Part shown: piece after piece, positions 52,405-59,713 of the stretch
Layout: each line of letters starts with the position of its first letter
Numbering within the stretch: position 1 is the first letter of the stretch
NCBI RefSeq assembly: GCF_004000925.1
Contig: NZ_BIME01000001.1
Coordinates: 310,001-374,000, forward strand
Length of the DNA: 64,000 nucleotides
Source: Paenibacillus illinoisensis NBRC 15959
GTDB lineage: Bacteria > Bacillota > Bacilli > Paenibacillales > Paenibacillaceae
Direction of reading: 5' to 3'
Program-made: the position numbers and the translations under genes
The notes under the pieces: generated by a model
What the model was told of the DNA's origin: nothing
Databases searched by the model: none
What the model saw: only the letters and a program-made list of their open reading frames with translations

Positions 52405-53427
52405 CTATGCTTCGATATCATTCCGGCCGATCTTTACGTGGCTTGAACCCCTGACGATTAGTTCACCCGATAATTTTTGAGCTGCACCTTGCTCTTTCTT
52501 CTTGATCATGCCAACCAATTGGTTAATGGCCAGTATTCCTTGCCTTGCAATCTGATTCCTTACCGTCGTGAGCGGCGGTGAAAAATACGGAGCGATATCA
52601 ATATCGTCAAAACCCACCACACTTACATCTTGAGGAACCTCATACCCCTCGGATTTTAATGCATGAATGCAGCCAACCGCACTCAGGTCATTCCCCGCGA
52701 GAAATGCATCGGGACGCTTGCCTGGATGCAGGTGCAAAAAGGACTTAATGGCACTGTACGTGCTCTCTTCCTCAAAATAACCCTGAATGATATAATCATC
52801 ATCCACCGGAAGCTGGTATTCACGCAAAGCTGCCAGATACCCGTCCCTACGCTGCACGCTGTCAAACATCGTATCCACACCGGAGATGTAAGCAATCTTC
52901 TTGTGTCCAAGTGAGATCAGGTACTTCGTTGCTTCGTAAGCTGCCACATACGAGTCGAATATGACGCTTCCCATCGTTTCACTCTGATAGACACGGTCCA
53001 GGAAGACTGCCTTGATCTTGTCTTTTTGCATGGACAGAATATCCTGCTCATCAATTCGCAGCTCTTCATAAATAATGACACCATCCACGCGGCGCCCCAT
53101 GATATTGCTCATGATGACCTGCTTATCCTTGGTGACAAATACATTCAGCCCATATCCGAGACGGTCACACTCGCGCGACATGGACTCAACCAGTTTGTAA
53201 AAATACGGGCCTGATACACTGGTCGTGAAGAAGCCCAGCATTTTGGTTTGTCCGGATTTTAACAACTTGCCATTCAGATTGGGAACGTAATTTAACCGCT
53301 CAGCCACCTTCAGCACATGAGACTTGGTCTCCGGATTAAGCACGTCCACACCATTCAGAGCGTTGGAAACGGTGGATATGGAAACGCCTGCTTCCCTTGC
53401 AACATCTTTGATCGTAATCTTAGCCAT
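52405..53427 (-). CDS. LacI family transcriptional regulator
   Basis: A 340-residue repressor. The N-terminal helix-turn-helix MAKITIKDVAREAGVSISTV plus the hinge helix (residues 1-55) binds palindromes; the rest (about 60-335) is a type I periplasmic-binding fold that senses a sugar (DGVIIYEELR, GVDTMFDSVQRRDGY, GFDDIDIAPYFSPPLTTV). It is immediately upstream of, and on the same strand as, the LplB-LplC-LplA-GH30 operon. Perfect AAAAACGTTTTT palindromes precede both its own gene and the operon, which indicates autoregulation and control of the operon. Confidence 0.94.
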   Translation of the reverse strand: MAKITIKDVAREAGVSISTVSNALNGVDVLNPETKSHVLKVAERLNYVPNLNGKLLKSGQTKMLGFFTTSVSGPYFYKLVESMSRECDRLGYGLNVFVTKDKQVIMSNIMGRRVDGVIIYEELRIDEQDILSMQKDKIKAVFLDRVYQSETMGSVIFDSYVAAYEATKYLISLGHKKIAYISGVDTMFDSVQRRDGYLAALREYQLPVDDDYIIQGYFEEESTYSAIKSFLHLHPGKRPDAFLAGNDLSAVGCIHALKSEGYEVPQDVSVVGFDDIDIAPYFSPPLTTVRNQIARQGILAINQLVGMIKKKEQGAAQKLSGELIVRGSSHVKIGRNDIEA

Positions 53428-53444
53428 AATGATTAGTCCTTTAC

Positions 53445-53462
53445 TATAAAAACGTTTTTATA
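53445..53462. promoter_or_regulatory. LacI-family operator, lacI-type gene
   Basis: TATAAAAACGTTTTTATA is a perfect 18-bp palindrome 18 bp before the regulator gene and shares a 16-bp core with the site at 52321-52336. Confidence 0.8.
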
Positions 53463-53476
53463 TTGTTAAATTAGCA

Positions 53477-53490
53477 TAAAACCGCTTTCA
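53477..53490. promoter_or_regulatory. cre-like site upstream of the LacI gene
   Basis: TAAAACCGCTTTCA matches the CcpA consensus except at position 2 (A for G). It would add glucose repression to substrate induction. Confidence 0.4.
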
Positions 53491-53533
53491 GCACAACACT
53501 TTAATTTTTTTACACTGAAGCTTTATGCTTTTT

Positions 53534-53866
53534 TTATGCGTATGAGCTGTAAATCTGCTCCAATTGTTCTGCCAAACGATCCAGACGAACAAACCGATCT
53601 GCCCGAACAACTTCTTTCTGCTCCACCAGAACAAGCATAATCGGAACGGTGAAAATGAGGAACTTCGATGCCACCTCTTCCACCTGATTCGCATCGATGT
53701 GTCCCAGAGCAATCGAAGGATAAGGCAGGAGCAATTCTCTGATCTTGGGCAGTAAGGCATGACACACACTGCATTCCTGCCTGGAGACGTATAGAAAACT
53801 CATTTCGTGCTGCTCGATAAACGAATTAACCATGTCCATGGATGTTAACTCATGTATTTCTTTCAT
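53534..53866 (-). CDS. Thioredoxin-like protein
   Basis: A 110-residue cytosolic thioredoxin-fold protein. SFLYVSRQECSVCHALLPKI near residue 25 contains a CSVC redox pair instead of the usual CGPC, and the cis-Pro is in FTVPIMLVLVEQKEV near 75. It may act as a small disulfide reductase or chaperone-like thioredoxin (B. subtilis YtpP/YdbP-like). The longest frame starts at 53989, but GGAGGCG precedes the ATG at 53864-53866 and the 41 upstream residues do not belong to the fold. Confidence 0.82.
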   Translation of the reverse strand: MKEIHELTSMDMVNSFIEQHEMSFLYVSRQECSVCHALLPKIRELLLPYPSIALGHIDANQVEEVASKFLIFTVPIMLVLVEQKEVVRADRFVRLDRLAEQLEQIYSSYA

Positions 53867-54068
53867 TTGCGCCTCCGCCTCCATCCAAAATGATATAGCA
53901 AGTATGAGTGTACCATGAATACCGGCACTTATAAAATGCACAATGGAGTGGATTAACTTTTCATTACCAGGCGGAGTTCGATGAATCATAAATTTTCACT
54001 TTCCAAAATACCCCAATCTGGATTACACTGGATAAGTATAACCATCTTATATGAAATGAGGTTTATCT

Positions 54069-54197
54069 ATGAAAAGAAAAAGCATGTTATTCCTCGCTGC
54101 CTGTCTGTTCGCTTCATTCGCCGCTTCTGCCTCCGCTTCTTCGGTTGACAACGGGTTCAGCCTACTTTCAGATCGAGAAACGGGTACAGTTAAATAA
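54069..54197 (+). CDS. 42-residue secreted peptide precursor, Phr-like layout
   Basis: The frame encodes a basic start (MKRKS), a hydrophobic core (MLFLAACLFASFAASASA) ending in Ala-x-Ala for signal peptidase, and a short polar tail (SSVDNGFSLLSDRETGTVK). ATGAGGT lies 7-8 bases before the ATG. Length and architecture, with a charged C-terminal stretch containing Asp-Arg-Glu-Thr-Gly, resemble Bacillus Phr signalling-peptide precursors (PhrC ends in an ERGMT pentapeptide). No Rap gene is adjacent in the window, so a signalling role is a hypothesis. It could also be the truncated start of a lost secreted protein. Confidence 0.55.
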   Translation: MKRKSMLFLAACLFASFAASASASSVDNGFSLLSDRETGTVK

Positions 54198-54279
54198 GCG
54201 CTTTTTAACGTATTGACAAATTCTCAAAAGCTAACTTCTTAGTGATTACATATAACGAATTGGTTTCATGATGGCATGA

Positions 54280-54323
54280 AAATGGACACAAACCTGTGGA
54301 TTCATACGGGTTTGTGTCCATTT
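54280..54323. terminator. Perfect hairpin between the small peptide and pentapeptide-repeat genes
   Basis: AAATGGACACAAACC and GGTTTGTGTCCATTT are perfectly complementary 15-bp arms around a 14-base loop. It lies between convergent genes; the T tails are short but usable in both directions. Confidence 0.75.
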
Positions 54324-54332
54324 CATTTGGTG

Positions 54333-54938
54333 TCAATCAACCTTTGCGCCATATGAACGCATGAACAAGACGGCCTGTTCCCTGTCTATGCGTGCGCCCT
54401 TGACATCCAGGGATTTCAAATCGATTCCTTCCAGGTTTGCTCCGCGCAGATCTGCTCCCATGAGTTTGGCTCTGCTTAGCGTTGCTCTGCTCATGTCACA
54501 GTCTCTTAGATCTGCCTTACCAAGATCCGTATCGGAGAAGTCCGTTTCGTAGAAGCGAATGCCCCGCAGATCCTGTTTGCCCAGCTTCGTGTGTCTCAAA
54601 TTCGTATAGGACCAGTCTCCCTGAATAAGGGTAACACCGTCCATCTGTGCTCCTGAGAAATCAGAACCGGTCATTTTACAGGACGTAAATTTGGAGACAA
54701 ACAGGTTAGCTCCGCTAAATGTACAGTTCTCAAAAGCAGATTCGGTATGAAACGAACCGTTCATGCTCGCTCCTCTAAAGTCGCATTCGATAAACCGGCA
54801 ATTGCTCGTCTCGATCTCTTCCATGGAAGCATTCATAAAGGTACACTGCTTGAAAACACAGCGCATCAGCTCTCCGTATCTCAAGTCGTGCCCGTCAAAA
54901 TGCACAGCTTCATATTCCTGATCCTTGTATTGGTACAC
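54333..54938 (-). CDS. Pentapeptide-repeat protein
   Basis: A 201-residue protein made of about 30 tandem A(D/N)LXX-type pentapeptides (for example CRFIECDFRGASMNG, DFSDTDLGKADLRDCDMSRA, LMGADLRGANLEGID), which form a right-handed quadrilateral beta-helix that mimics DNA duplex shape in MfpA/Qnr proteins. No transmembrane region or extra domain. It starts with GTG preceded by GGGAGG. Gyrase protection is known for some relatives, but most pentapeptide proteins are uncharacterised and nothing here shows a target. Confidence 0.88.
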   Translation of the reverse strand: MYQYKDQEYEAVHFDGHDLRYGELMRCVFKQCTFMNASMEEIETSNCRFIECDFRGASMNGSFHTESAFENCTFSGANLFVSKFTSCKMTGSDFSGAQMDGVTLIQGDWSYTNLRHTKLGKQDLRGIRFYETDFSDTDLGKADLRDCDMSRATLSRAKLMGADLRGANLEGIDLKSLDVKGARIDREQAVLFMRSYGAKVD

Positions 54939-55067
54939 GATTAAACCTCCCGCTTATATCTACATTCTATGAATCCAAACTTTTTATACTATACCATACC
55001 CCTGTCAAGTACCTGCCTAAGTGACCGTAAAAGTCAAGGTATTTAATTTGCCACAATCACAGATAAC

Positions 55068-55121
55068 AAAAAAAGGCGTCTCTTCTGCTACTGTGCTTTA
55101 CAGTAGGCTGATCGCCTTTTT
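55068..55121. terminator. Bidirectional terminator with nested stems
   Basis: AAAAAGGCG and CGCCTTTTT form the outer stem, and CTACTGT/ACAGTAG an inner one. It lies behind the DUF3817 gene. Confidence 0.8.
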
Positions 55122-55138
55122 CATCATGTGTTTAACGT

Positions 55139-55432
55139 TTAATTCCAATCTCTCTTCTTCAAATAAGATTCAAAAACAAAGGTTCCAAATGGCAGCAAAC
55201 CAGCTACGACACCCATGAACCAGCGTGCCGCCTTCCACCTGTTTACAACAGCCAAATGTACCAGTGCAATAAGATACAGAGGGAATAGTATCCCGTGAAT
55301 CATGCCCATAATGGCCACCGGAGAAGATATATCCGCAAAATATTTCAAAGGCATGGCAATAAGAACAAGCAAGAGCAAGGAAACGCCTTCGCATATCCCT
55401 GCAATTTTGAATCGGCCGATCACTGTCTTCAT
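55139..55432 (-). CDS. DUF3817 family membrane protein
   Basis: A 97-residue protein with three hydrophobic helices: FKIAGICEGVSLLLLVLIAMPLKY near the N-terminus, IMGMIHGILFPLYLIALVHLA in the middle and ARWFMGVVAGLLPFGTFVFE near the end. The E-G-x-S-x-L-x-L-L and H-G-x-L-F motifs define DUF3817. The domain also occurs next to MFS transporters and at the end of some permeases; its role is unknown. The ATG at 55430-55432 follows AAGGTGAG and matches the usual family start. Confidence 0.8.
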   Translation of the reverse strand: MKTVIGRFKIAGICEGVSLLLLVLIAMPLKYFADISSPVAIMGMIHGILFPLYLIALVHLAVVNRWKAARWFMGVVAGLLPFGTFVFESYLKKRDWN

Positions 55433-55600
55433 CAGATTCCATCTCACCTTTCCAATCCTGGTTTGTGAATTATGTAACGTTCTCCACATTCAGTATAACG
55501 CATGGCTTGGAAGCAAAAATGGTTCAAATTTGAATAATTATTGAATCTGCATCCGCATCATTAATCCATTCCTTTTCAGTAAGTACACGGGACAAACGAT

Positions 55601-56605
55601 TCACGTAATCTGAATGATGTTAGGCTCAAGCTCTTTTAAGGTTAACCACCGCATGCCCACTTCAAAATGCTCCTGAAATGATTCATTTAAAATCACTTCC
55701 GGGAAAACAGGCATGAGCTGCTCCGCCCGATACGATTCCCAGCCCCGAATAAACGCCTCTGCTTCTACTTGATTTTGATAAACAACGACCCTGTCCGGTG
55801 CGAGGATCGCATTTACAGTATGAATGATTTGATATACCGTTTCAGCAAACACCTCTGGCTCCATTGGACTGTACCAGTCCATTTCCAAGGGAAGAAATTT
55901 AATTTCCCCAGCCATACCGTTCTTGCCTTTAACGACTTTTCCATTAAGGCAAATGCCCATGCCCGGAGGATAATGGGTCGGGAAGTAAATTCCGATCACA
56001 CTGTTTCCCTCATCCAGTTCCTGCTGAGAACAATAACCACTAACTGCAGCATTTACGTCATTTTCCACCATGACTGGAAGTCCAAATCTTGCTTCAATCT
56101 CTTCAGCCATTCGGAAACCCTTCAGCTGCTGATGACTGCTTACCGTGATCTCTCCGTTCACCGTTTGCCCGGGAATCCCGATACCAATGCCTTTAATAGA
56201 AGGATGCTGAGTGAGAATAGGTTCAATGATTCCGAGAAATTGTGTTTGGTCAAATTCAGGCAGTGTATGTTCTTCTTTCAGCAAAATGGTATTCTCCAAA
56301 TTGACGACGGTTGCCGTAATGACATCCTGTCCTTGCTTGTCATTCATATAGATCACCAAGGCCAGGCTGAAATCATAATTGTAACGGTAAGTTAGCGCGG
56401 GCCTCCCCCCGTTGGAGGGAATTGTCTCATCCTCGTACAGTTCCCCAAGCTCGCACAATTCCTTAACCAGTGAATTCACCGTAACTACACTCAATTTGGT
56501 CAAGGACGCAAGTTGTGGCTTGGTCGCTGTCTCCACCTGTTTCATGACTTGGCGCACGTTGTTTATATTAATCTCTTTCATCAAATTAGCGTTTGCTATT
56601 TTCAT
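55601..56605 (-). CDS. ROK family protein (NagC/XylR-like regulator) lacking the zinc motif
   Basis: A 334-residue protein with an N-terminal winged helix (about 10-65; ATKPQLASLTKLSVVTVNSL) and an ASKHA-fold ROK domain. The Gly-rich GIGIGIPGQTVNGE region near residue 150 and ENDVNAAVSG near 195 fit the kinase-like core. The usual ROK zinc-binding motif CGCGRxGC is absent, with GEIKFLPLEM in its place, so sugar phosphorylation is unlikely and a repressor role with altered ligand binding is more probable. GGAGG precedes the ATG at 56603-56605. Regulated genes are not obvious; the nearest transporter is the MFS gene upstream, separated by a terminator. Confidence 0.82.
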   Translation of the reverse strand: MKIANANLMKEININNVRQVMKQVETATKPQLASLTKLSVVTVNSLVKELCELGELYEDETIPSNGGRPALTYRYNYDFSLALVIYMNDKQGQDVITATVVNLENTILLKEEHTLPEFDQTQFLGIIEPILTQHPSIKGIGIGIPGQTVNGEITVSSHQQLKGFRMAEEIEARFGLPVMVENDVNAAVSGYCSQQELDEGNSVIGIYFPTHYPPGMGICLNGKVVKGKNGMAGEIKFLPLEMDWYSPMEPEVFAETVYQIIHTVNAILAPDRVVVYQNQVEAEAFIRGWESYRAEQLMPVFPEVILNESFQEHFEVGMRWLTLKELEPNIIQIT

Positions 56606-56740
56606 AAGCGTTCCAGCCTCCAAATTTCGAACGTCAATGTAACCACTATACAATATCTTGAAAGTGATTAAAAACGGCTGCTATAAAAACAAATCATTAA
56701 CACGACACTCATTCTTCGTTATTTCAGGTTTACGAATTAC

Positions 56741-56789
56741 AAAAAGAGCACACCGTCTACTTTGATGCAATAGACTGGTGTACTCTTTT
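56741..56789. terminator. Terminator between MFS and ROK genes
   Basis: AAAAGAG-ACACC-GTCTA and TAGAC-TGGTGTACTCTTTT form an imperfect stem with A and T runs on the flanks. Confidence 0.8.
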
Positions 56790-56799
56790 CGTATCATTC

Positions 56800-57963
56800 T
56801 TATGCAGTGGCCTGAACCGATTGTTCCTTGCGACTAATCGCATATATGGCCGAGGCCAAGCCCAGAAGAATTAGAATCGAACCTACCCAGCCGTTATACA
56901 GAATGGTGGAATGATCTATCACCATCCCGCCAACATACGTGCCGAGGGCAATCCCTGCGTGGGCAATTCCCGAATTGGTGCTGATCAGTGATTCCGCTGC
57001 TTCTGGAGATGTTTTGATAATCAGACTATTCTGCACTGGCGTAACCGTCCAGCTCAAGGCACTCCAGATGCTCAGCAGGATGAGGAATGCAATTAAAGGC
57101 AGTTCAACACTGAATGGGATTACAGCCATGCTCACAATAAAAGGAATTAACACAATGACGATGGCTTTTGCCGGATGCAGGCGGTCCGATAATACGCCCC
57201 CAAGTCCCCCACCGGCAACAGCCGCGATGCCAAACATCATATAGATAAAGGTAACCATAGTCGAACTTGCGCCGATCGTTTCCTGGAGAAATGGTGTGAA
57301 ATATGCATATAACGTCAAATGACCCGCCAGAACCAATAAAGTTGTCGCATGAATCGCCAGCATCCTCGGATTCCACAGTGCAGCAAACTGACGCTTCAAA
57401 GAGACGACAGGCACCGGCTGAACCCGCTGCATGACAAGACCAATGGCTACCATGACAATTGCAGTCAATATGGCAATAAAAATAAAGACTTCACGCCATC
57501 CAGCCAGATTACCCACGAATATTCCGAGCGGCACTCCGAGAATGAGTGATGCACTCCCACCCATCGTAATGATCCCAACCGCACGTCCTTTGTACTGCGG
57601 CTCCACAATGCGAGCAGCAAGTGTCAGGGACAATACAAAAATGAGCGAGCCTGTCGCAGCCCCGAGTGCCCTGCCTGCCATCAGCATATAAAAGTTGGCA
57701 CTGAAAGCGGAAATGAGATTGCTGACCAGGAAGATCAGCAGGGTATACATGTATACCTTTTTACGTTCAAATCTGGCCGTTACGTTTAACAGAATCGGTG
57801 CAGATATGGCATATACCAATGAAAAGATGGATATTAAATAACCGGCTTTCGCCAGAGTCAAATGAAGATCTGCAGCAATCAGATCGAGAATACCGCCCAA
57901 AATAAGTTCCACGGTTCCAACCACAAAAGCCGCAATCGCAAGCAAATACACTTTTTTATTCAT
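56800..57963 (-). CDS. MFS transporter (DHA1/AraJ-type efflux)
   Basis: A 387-residue 12-helix transporter. ATARFERKKVYMYTLLIFL near residue 65 is the motif A loop, and GGSASLILGVPLGIFVG near 140 is the antiporter motif C. The sequence resembles arabinose- or drug-efflux permeases of the DHA1 type. The ATG at 57961-57963 has GAGGAGG before it; the first six codons of the longest frame are dropped. A TrmB-type regulator lies directly upstream on the same strand, behind a hairpin, and may control it. Confidence 0.86.
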   Translation of the reverse strand: MNKKVYLLAIAAFVVGTVELILGGILDLIAADLHLTLAKAGYLISIFSLVYAISAPILLNVTARFERKKVYMYTLLIFLVSNLISAFSANFYMLMAGRALGAATGSLIFVLSLTLAARIVEPQYKGRAVGIITMGGSASLILGVPLGIFVGNLAGWREVFIFIAILTAIVMVAIGLVMQRVQPVPVVSLKRQFAALWNPRMLAIHATTLLVLAGHLTLYAYFTPFLQETIGASSTMVTFIYMMFGIAAVAGGGLGGVLSDRLHPAKAIVIVLIPFIVSMAVIPFSVELPLIAFLILLSIWSALSWTVTPVQNSLIIKTSPEAAESLISTNSGIAHAGIALGTYVGGMVIDHSTILYNGWVGSILILLGLASAIYAISRKEQSVQATA

Positions 57964-58026
57964 TTCATGAATCCTCCTCAAAAGTTACAACTACGATAGT
58001 AACCTAATAAGAGTAAAAATTCAATA

Positions 58027-58056
58027 AAAAAAACTATTCCATAAAAGAATAGCTTT
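58027..58056 (-). terminator. Terminator of the TrmB-type gene
   Basis: CTATTC and GAATAG pair around CATAAAA, followed by eight Ts on the minus strand. Confidence 0.8.
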
Positions 58057-58809
58057 CTAATAAATCAACCGGGCCAGCAGCTTGGATATTTCTTCGTCTT
58101 GCAGCAGTTGATCTCCATATTTTTTGGTGATTTGAGTGAGGGCAATATCATGATAAAAATAATCCGTCATCGCTTTGACAATCGGCTTGGACATGGTCTT
58201 AATCGCTTTCCAGGAATCATTTTCAATGCCTGCGAACAGCAGATAGGCATGGTCTACAATCAGCAGCTGCAATGGTTCCAGCTTGTCCAGCATGGGAATT
58301 AAAGCGTACTTGTTCGTTAAGGATGTCTCTAATCCTCCCACCGACAATACCTCAACATGCACTCCTTGCTGTTCTTTTTGTTCCAAGAGCGTACGGTAGT
58401 TCTCCATCTTCTCATTCCAGGCCAGAAACAGAATGGATGTATCGGCCTCTGCCATAAGCTGCTCAATATTGGAACCAATCGATGTTTCATCCTTCAGTGT
58501 CCAAATATGCTCATCCGTAAACGTTCGTTTGATTTTATAAGCGTTCAATTCCTCGATATCCTTCTCAAAATCCGCTTTGATCTTCAAAATAACGGACTGG
58601 AGATCCACGGCTGTATACAATTTTTTCTTGCCATGCATGGTGGTCAATACAATTCCTTTATCGATAAGCCGGTTTAATACTTCGTAAATTTTGGCTTTGG
58701 GCACATTGGAGTGATTGACGATGGATGATGCATCGAGTGGTTCCTGTTGAGCGAAGATCGCCTCGTACACCTGACTTTCGTATTGCGTAAAACCGAATTT
58801 CTGCAACAT
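58057..58809 (-). CDS. TrmB family transcriptional regulator
   Basis: A 250-residue regulator. The N-terminal winged helix (about 1-70) with LQKFGFTQYESQVYEAIFAQ and VPKAKIYEVLNRLIDKGIV is the TrmB/sugar-specific HTH; the C-terminal part (about 110-245) looks like the phospholipase-D-like TrmB_C domain (TSILFLAWNEKM, VEVLSVGG, LLIVDHAYLLFAG). Relatives respond to sugars or other small ligands. It is placed 94 bp before the MFS gene. AAGGAG lies 13 bases before the ATG, which is long. Confidence 0.86.
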   Translation of the reverse strand: MLQKFGFTQYESQVYEAIFAQQEPLDASSIVNHSNVPKAKIYEVLNRLIDKGIVLTTMHGKKKLYTAVDLQSVILKIKADFEKDIEELNAYKIKRTFTDEHIWTLKDETSIGSNIEQLMAEADTSILFLAWNEKMENYRTLLEQKEQQGVHVEVLSVGGLETSLTNKYALIPMLDKLEPLQLLIVDHAYLLFAGIENDSWKAIKTMSKPIVKAMTDYFYHDIALTQITKKYGDQLLQDEEISKLLARLIY

Positions 58810-58961
58810 GTTTGGACCCGCGCTCCTTCTTATTATGTATCCTTTTGTATGTTTTTAGTTTAGACATCGGCCCTGCCCTTGTCCAGTTTCATATAACGGA
58901 CTTCGGGTGGTTATATTAAGATCCGGGTACACATTTTGATTATAAAGGAGCTGTATCGTCC

Positions 58962-59090
58962 ATGGAAAGCACCCATGAATTTGTACAAAAGGTAAATGAG
59001 AACGCCGAAAAGGCCCGTCACAACAAGAACAATGGTAAAGGAACACCCAGCGATAAGCTGCCAACCAAACAGCACGGAACCAAAAAGTAA
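58962..59090 (+). CDS. DUF4023 small protein
   Basis: A 42-residue hydrophilic peptide: MESTHEFVQKVNENAEKAR, then GKGTPSDKLPTKQHG. The T-H-x-F-V-x-K start and P-S-D-K-L-P-x-K-Q-H end are the signature of DUF4023, a family of tiny proteins of Bacillaceae and Paenibacillaceae of unknown role, possibly linked to spores. AAAGGAG lies 11 bases before the ATG. Confidence 0.8.
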   Translation: MESTHEFVQKVNENAEKARHNKNNGKGTPSDKLPTKQHGTKK

Positions 59091-59153
59091 GTTGACTGAC
59101 TGAATTGTAGTCATTCCGACTAAGCTTCCTTCGTAATCATTGTTCCCGTAAGA

Positions 59154-59190
59154 GAAAGGATCTCGCGATAGAGGTCCTTTCCTCTTTTCT
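59154..59190 (+). terminator. Terminator of the DUF4023 gene
   Basis: GAAAGGATCTC and GAGGTCCTTTC pair (one mismatch) around GCGATA and are followed by CTCTTTTCT. Confidence 0.7.
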
Positions 59191-59331
59191 CTATTAAACC
59201 GGCTTCACTTTCAAGCTTTCTTACTTGGTATAAGCCTGTTTATATCGCATGGAGTAGTTCGTCCAGCACATCCTATCACTACTTTTCATTTAATATAGAG
59301 AACCTATTATTAATAGAAAAGAGATGATACG

Positions 59332-59601
59332 ATGACTTGTCGAACTTGTACAAAAGCACTACGCCAACCTGATCTCGTGTTAATCTATTGGTCCAGAAAC
59401 CCGCTTGTACCGGGATCTGCTCGAAGAATCAGAAGTGTTCGTGTGATTGGAAATACATCACCATGCACATTCTCCCTGGTACCTGGTGCTCTGTTAATCA
59501 ATGCTCTAAACTGTTTGCTGGATCATGACATCGGCTTTAAAGTCGTATATCGTAAAAACACATCGGCGATCTCCGGGGTTATATTGTTGAAACGCAAATG
59601 A
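59332..59601 (+). CDS. Hypothetical protein
   Basis: An 89-residue basic protein. It begins MTCRTCTKAL (a CxxC pair) and has two hydrophobic segments too short to be sure membrane helices. A GAAAAGAGATG stretch lies before the ATG and TTTAATAT is about 45 bp upstream. I do not recognise a family; the frame is not covered by any other gene, which slightly supports it. Confidence 0.4.
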   Translation: MTCRTCTKALRQPDLVLIYWSRNPLVPGSARRIRSVRVIGNTSPCTFSLVPGALLINALNCLLDHDIGFKVVYRKNTSAISGVILLKRK

Positions 59602-59669
59602 GAAATGAAGCTTTAACCACATGGAGCACACTATTGTCCTAATATGTTTCAACGAATAATCAAGCACCA

Positions 59670-59709
59670 AAAGTGCCACAATACAAATTCAATTGTACTG
59701 TGGCACCTC
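59670..59709 (-). terminator. Terminator of the 59714-61357 lipoprotein gene
   Basis: GTGCCACA-TACAA and TTGTA-TGTGGCAC form a long stem around a short loop, followed by TTTTGG on the minus strand. Confidence 0.8.
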
Positions 59710-59713
59710 TTGT

